The translations under genes were made by a program, and so were the position numbers. From NCBI GenBank assembly GCA_029532625.1, contig JARFXM010000003.1, positions 3,472,001 to 3,536,000 of the forward strand: DNA of 64,000 bases, in the 5' to 3' direction. Within the stretch, counting starts at the first letter, position 1. Each line of letters starts with the position of its first letter. This document shows positions 60,204 through 64,000 of the stretch, one piece after another. The DNA is from Lomentospora prolificans (taxonomy: Eukaryota > Ascomycota > Sordariomycetes > Microascales > Microascaceae). The notes beneath the pieces were generated by a model, which saw only the letters and a program-made list of their open reading frames with translations, ran no database searches and had not been told where the DNA came from.

Positions 60204-63021
60204 AGCCACTTCCAGTCCTTTTCTTCTCATTTTCTTTTTTCCTTTAGAAGATATGTATATGAAGTAACCTATAATCCCTTATTCTTTTAATGAATCATCC
60301 AGAGGAACAGAACGCATGTAAGGCCTTAGATTTACTTAACCAAACTGCTTGATCCTGTTGGGAATTCGCTCTCTTATCTCTTGGCCCGTGACTGCGTTCG
60401 CAGCCAGACCAGATCTCGGGGCTAGACATCGAGGCCACACTTTCCTTCCATCAAAACGTTATCTCTTCGAGTTTTGGGTGGGATCCTTTAAGTTGTTTCC
60501 TTGTCTTCTCCTTTAGTTAATCCGGATGGACGTGGCGCCACAAGACCCAGAGGAGAGGTTTTTCATTTCTACACTTGCCTATCTTGTTATCTAGTAATTT
60601 TTCGACTCGAAATTTCCACGGGTTCTCAGCTGTTAATTAGTGACCGTTTTGATCCTGCATAATAATTGATATTTCTCAAGCTTCAGTTTACTGAGATTGA
60701 TAAGAGGGTTTATATCCTAGTGCCGAGGTCCTCCGGGTCCCAGAACCGTTGAGCAGACGAAACTCTATACCGCTCCTTACTGAAAGACTTCATATACAGA
60801 GCTTTTCTTCTTACAACTGATGTTTTGAATGTGTCAGAACAAACCCTAAACCGAATGGATAGCTGATGGACGTTAGACCTAGTCACGCTTGCCTCGAACC
60901 TGATGTCTGTTTTTGTATTCCATGGGTTGAAATCTACTCTCATCGTACCTGCGAGCACCGCACTTATATGATCCGGCCTTGATCAACCTCGTCGGGCTAT
61001 ATCACGCACGAGGCACACTTTCCTAGTTCTCCACGTCCTGGGATACCGAAGTTTTGAATGGGTGGAATGAATTGTCATCTGGGGATAGTGTGTGTTATAC
61101 ATACCCGACCTCGCGTAGGTGGCGAGCTTGGTTCGAAAATAGACGTTTTCGGTACTTTTTTCAAGTCCAGAGCTTTAGCCATTTGTCCTATCAAGGGAAC
61201 AGAGCTTGATTATATACAGTAAGAGGGTCACTTGAGCTTATGTATACAGTCCACTCCCAAGACGGGGACTGAATAGAGTGGTCAACTTCGATCTCCGGTG
61301 AGGCTATGTGACGGCGGATAAGGGTATACACAGACCCTCTTCAAGTCTTTATTGTATACGAGAGCAATCCAAGGCCTCTAGCCCTCTTTGAGTTGCCTTA
61401 CACCTTACTTATTCGCTCTAGGAAGGTGAGATGATCTAACACGGGCCCTAGGCGATAGCTCAAGTGCCAGAGAGCTGGGCGTGGTCGGACTTCTGGACAC
61501 GCTAACCTTCATAGTCTGTCAGGCGCGAGTACGGATTTTACGATTGGCTCCTAGCGATGTTTGTTTTGTTGAAAACATGAGGCGGACTATACCAGCCTCA
61601 CTTGTACGGCAATAATGATTGACAATTTTCCAAGGCTTTCTCTGCGGATAGCTCGATAGGGGGACTGTGGGTGATACCCACGCCCGGCTCGGCGACTCTC
61701 ATATTGGTCGATCCTGTGTCGAAATTCAGACGTAGAAGCGGGAACAACGATCTCTCGAGATAGGCAAGGACTCAGTCTGTGAGGATTTCGAAGTCAGACA
61801 CGATGTTCGCCTGTATAAGGCATATTCCATTGGATTCTTTTGTAAGTTGACGACGGAAAGACTGACAAGGGCAGCCACCTACGCCTAGTTCAGGGCTACC
61901 TCTGCTGGAGCGATGACAATACCGTAGTCATATGGACGAAGCTACCACAATAGCGATGACGAGACCCCTCTCGACTATTTCGCTAGCTACCGGCCTTTCT
62001 CTCGTTCATCGCCTGTTTGTTCTGGGAATGTTAAAAGCGTCAGTTAGTTGTATAGGGAGGCCGCTGTGTGTGGGATCTTTGAATGGCCTCTATCGTATGG
62101 CGTATAGGGAGGGTGCACAGTATCCAATTTTGACCTAGAGGGTGGGCCAGCAAAGGGTTTCCACTCACTACAATCGACAAAACTACATACATACGCCTAC
62201 CGACGGACCTTAGCAGGCGCCTGGAGCAAGGTACGGGAAATATAGGTCGAGACATTGACGCGGCACCACTAGTAGGTAGCAGACATGGTACGAATTGCTA
62301 GATGGAGATAAGCATGCACTGGTTTATGCTGTGCTCTTCGAGTATTTTGACGTGCGATATAATGTTTAAACAAGTCCCTGCCATCAACGGTATTGGGGAC
62401 TGGGATACTTCTTGAGTTTCCACAGAGGGAAAGCCCTGCCCGCCCAAGGTTAACCAAAGGGAAGTTCTGATAGACGGCTCCTTCTCTCCCACCGCTCAAC
62501 GATAGCCGCGACGTGATGACGAGCTTGGTGCTCGCCTCTTCTCGCTTCTTGTCGGGGAGGAGCGTTTGACATGTCGGAATGTTGCTGTCTTTAGTGGGCC
62601 AGAGTTGCATCCAGGGTAATCGGTTACAACGCTTCCGTAAAATCAGACTCTGCAATGAAACCACGCAATGCCTAGGAATATAGGTCACTTGCGCGGATTG
62701 GTAGCGTATCCAAGCCTCGAGACTAATCAAGGCGTCTCAGTAGGAGTGCCATACGTATTATGTATGTATACAAACTTCAGATGGGATGTGCGTGTCTGGC
62801 AATACCCGGTCAATGCCGTTTCATCTGGTTTGATTGCATCTCTCGGTCAAAATGTCATCAGCCCCACAACCTGACCGGCCGGTAGTAACTGTTGGAGGAG
62901 CGGGTCGAGCTCGACGCTTTTGGGGCCAGCCACGCTAAACGATCCATCCATGATTTCTTAGTGTATCCTATGACTTCCCCACATTGCCTGGCTGTCTTTT
63001 AATAGCACCTGCCACTACGAG

Positions 63022-63066
63022 GCGCCAGTCCTCGTCCCATCGCCAGCCCTCGTCCCATCGCCAGCT
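63022..63066. repeat. 18-base tandem duplication
   Basis: The unit CTCGTCCCATCGCCAGCC occurs at 63031-63048 and again at 63049-63066 with one change at the end. A partial copy precedes it. This is a simple local duplication. Confidence 0.9.
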
Positions 63067-63379
63067 GGCTCTTCTTGCCAGTCTAAAATTCATTTCATCC
63101 TTCATATGTCCAGTTACTTGCAAGGCTTGTAGTGCAGCCAAAGACGGCAACTACAGATACGGCGGACGGTACATTTTCAATAACAGGAAAGCGCACCTTG
63201 TATCGTCTGTGAATCTTAACTCTCAGAGATCGCCGAGGTCCTTTGGCCAAATTACTCTTTTGTTAACTTGATAACCCCAGAAATCGCCCATCAAAATACT
63301 GGCGATTAAGATTTGCCAGGCATCGCCAAAGAGCAGGGCCAGTTCCTCCAGAGCAGCTCTATTTTCTTTACTCTTTTCT

Positions 63380-63401
63380 CCCTTTCCCTTTCCCTTTCCC
63401 T
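63380..63401. repeat. (CCCTTT)n hexanucleotide repeat
   Basis: Three full CCCTTT units plus CCCT, within a longer pyrimidine tract. It differs from the fungal telomere unit CCCTAA and is not taken as telomeric. Confidence 0.85.
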
Positions 63402-64000
63402 CCCATCTTTTCTTGGGGCACACTTGCATGGAGCCGGGTAACCTATAGCCGACACGCTTGTCCTTATTAGTCTATAAACCCGGATCTTCGTCGCTTAGGA
63501 GCGACTTCTCCTGGCCTGAGATGTTTTGACTTCTTTAGGCTTGGCTGCGAAGCAAGAAATGGTAGCGACTCCGTCAGCTTATCATTTTGCCCACCCCCTT
63601 CACTGGTCGAGGCCATTTATCAATAGGACCGGCACGCATCCGATCCTCTGCCACCGTGGCTGTCTGAAAGGAGAGGCTCATTCCCTTCCTGAAATTTCCC
63701 CTGGTACCGTGTCTGATTTTGGCACAGCTTGAAAGTGGAGAGACCAGCCATGGATACCTCCTCATTTACTCTCCACACCGTTGCACTCACAGCTTGAACA
63801 TGGTGTCTTTATCCGGTCGACTTAGTGCTGGCTGTTTTATCTGTTCGCTCCTGGTCAGACCTTAGTTTATCCTGCTCTTCGCCGTCCCATCTGGAGACGA
63901 CTCTCGTGAGATCTAGACAGGCTTAATTTCGGAATGTTGTTGGCTTCGAATCTGAGCCCAAAGTGTGATCTCGCTGGTTCTCGGGGGGCGCCAGAGGCAT

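Larger units (their letters stand above)
60204..64000. other. Gene-free region downstream of the polyketide synthase
   Basis: No gene is supported to the end of the window. Open frames are short and overlap on both strands. Two small tandem repeats occur near 63040 and 63390. No tailoring enzyme or transcription factor of a pigment cluster was found. Confidence 0.55.

Noticed and set aside
63380..63401. CCCTTT repeat as possible telomeric sequence
   Set aside because: The unit is not CCCTAA, only three units are present, and it sits in a general pyrimidine tract inside the window.

Overview
The window is nuclear DNA of a filamentous ascomycete (Pezizomycotina). The genes carry short introns of about 50 to 120 bases with GTRNGT-like donors, CTAAC/CTAAT branch sites and YAG acceptors. 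The proteins are typical of filamentous fungi, including a non-reducing polyketide synthase of the conidial/DHN-melanin type. I cannot place the species; a Sordariomycete or Leotiomycete would fit. Fourteen protein genes are supported in 64 kb, and most had to be assembled from exons. No rRNA, tRNA, CRISPR array or intact transposon was recognised.

Layout. Bases 1-9047 contain no gene I can support. A 1300-residue protein follows at 9.0-13.0 kb. It has two histone-fold-like segments near its N-terminus and a four-fold short motif near its C-terminus. At 14.4-16.1 kb (minus strand) lies a seven-exon gene with nine CCHC zinc knuckles and an apparent one-base frameshift. From 18.3 to 25.2 kb come metabolic and housekeeping genes: a Kv-beta-type aldo/keto reductase, a dienoyl-CoA isomerase-like protein, the tiny TFIIH subunit Tfb5 (three short exons, minus strand) and class II fructose-bisphosphate aldolase. 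A small single-pass membrane protein with two PPxY motifs is at 27.0 kb, an FG-repeat nucleoporin with a C-terminal Ran-binding domain (Nup2 type, minus strand) at 28.8-32.6 kb, a mitochondrial LETM1-like protein at 33.4-34.5 kb, an ArfGAP-UBA-NPF trafficking protein at 36.7-38.9 kb, and a GT90/CAP10-like type II membrane glycosyltransferase (minus strand) at 39.3-40.7 kb.

Right part. A secreted multicopper oxidase (45.0-47.0 kb) and a SAT-KS-AT-PT-ACP-ACP-TE polyketide synthase (53.5-60.2 kb) lie on the same strand. They are separated by about 6.5 kb in which I see no gene. Pairing a melanin-type synthase with a multicopper oxidase recalls fungal pigment clusters, where the synthase makes an aromatic polyketide and copper oxidases polymerise it in the wall. 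No reductase, dehydratase or regulator for this pathway is visible, so the rest must be encoded elsewhere or the gap hides a decayed cluster.

The most interesting observation is the possible H2B-like plus H2A-like tandem histone fold inside one large, otherwise disordered polypeptide at 9.0-13.0 kb.
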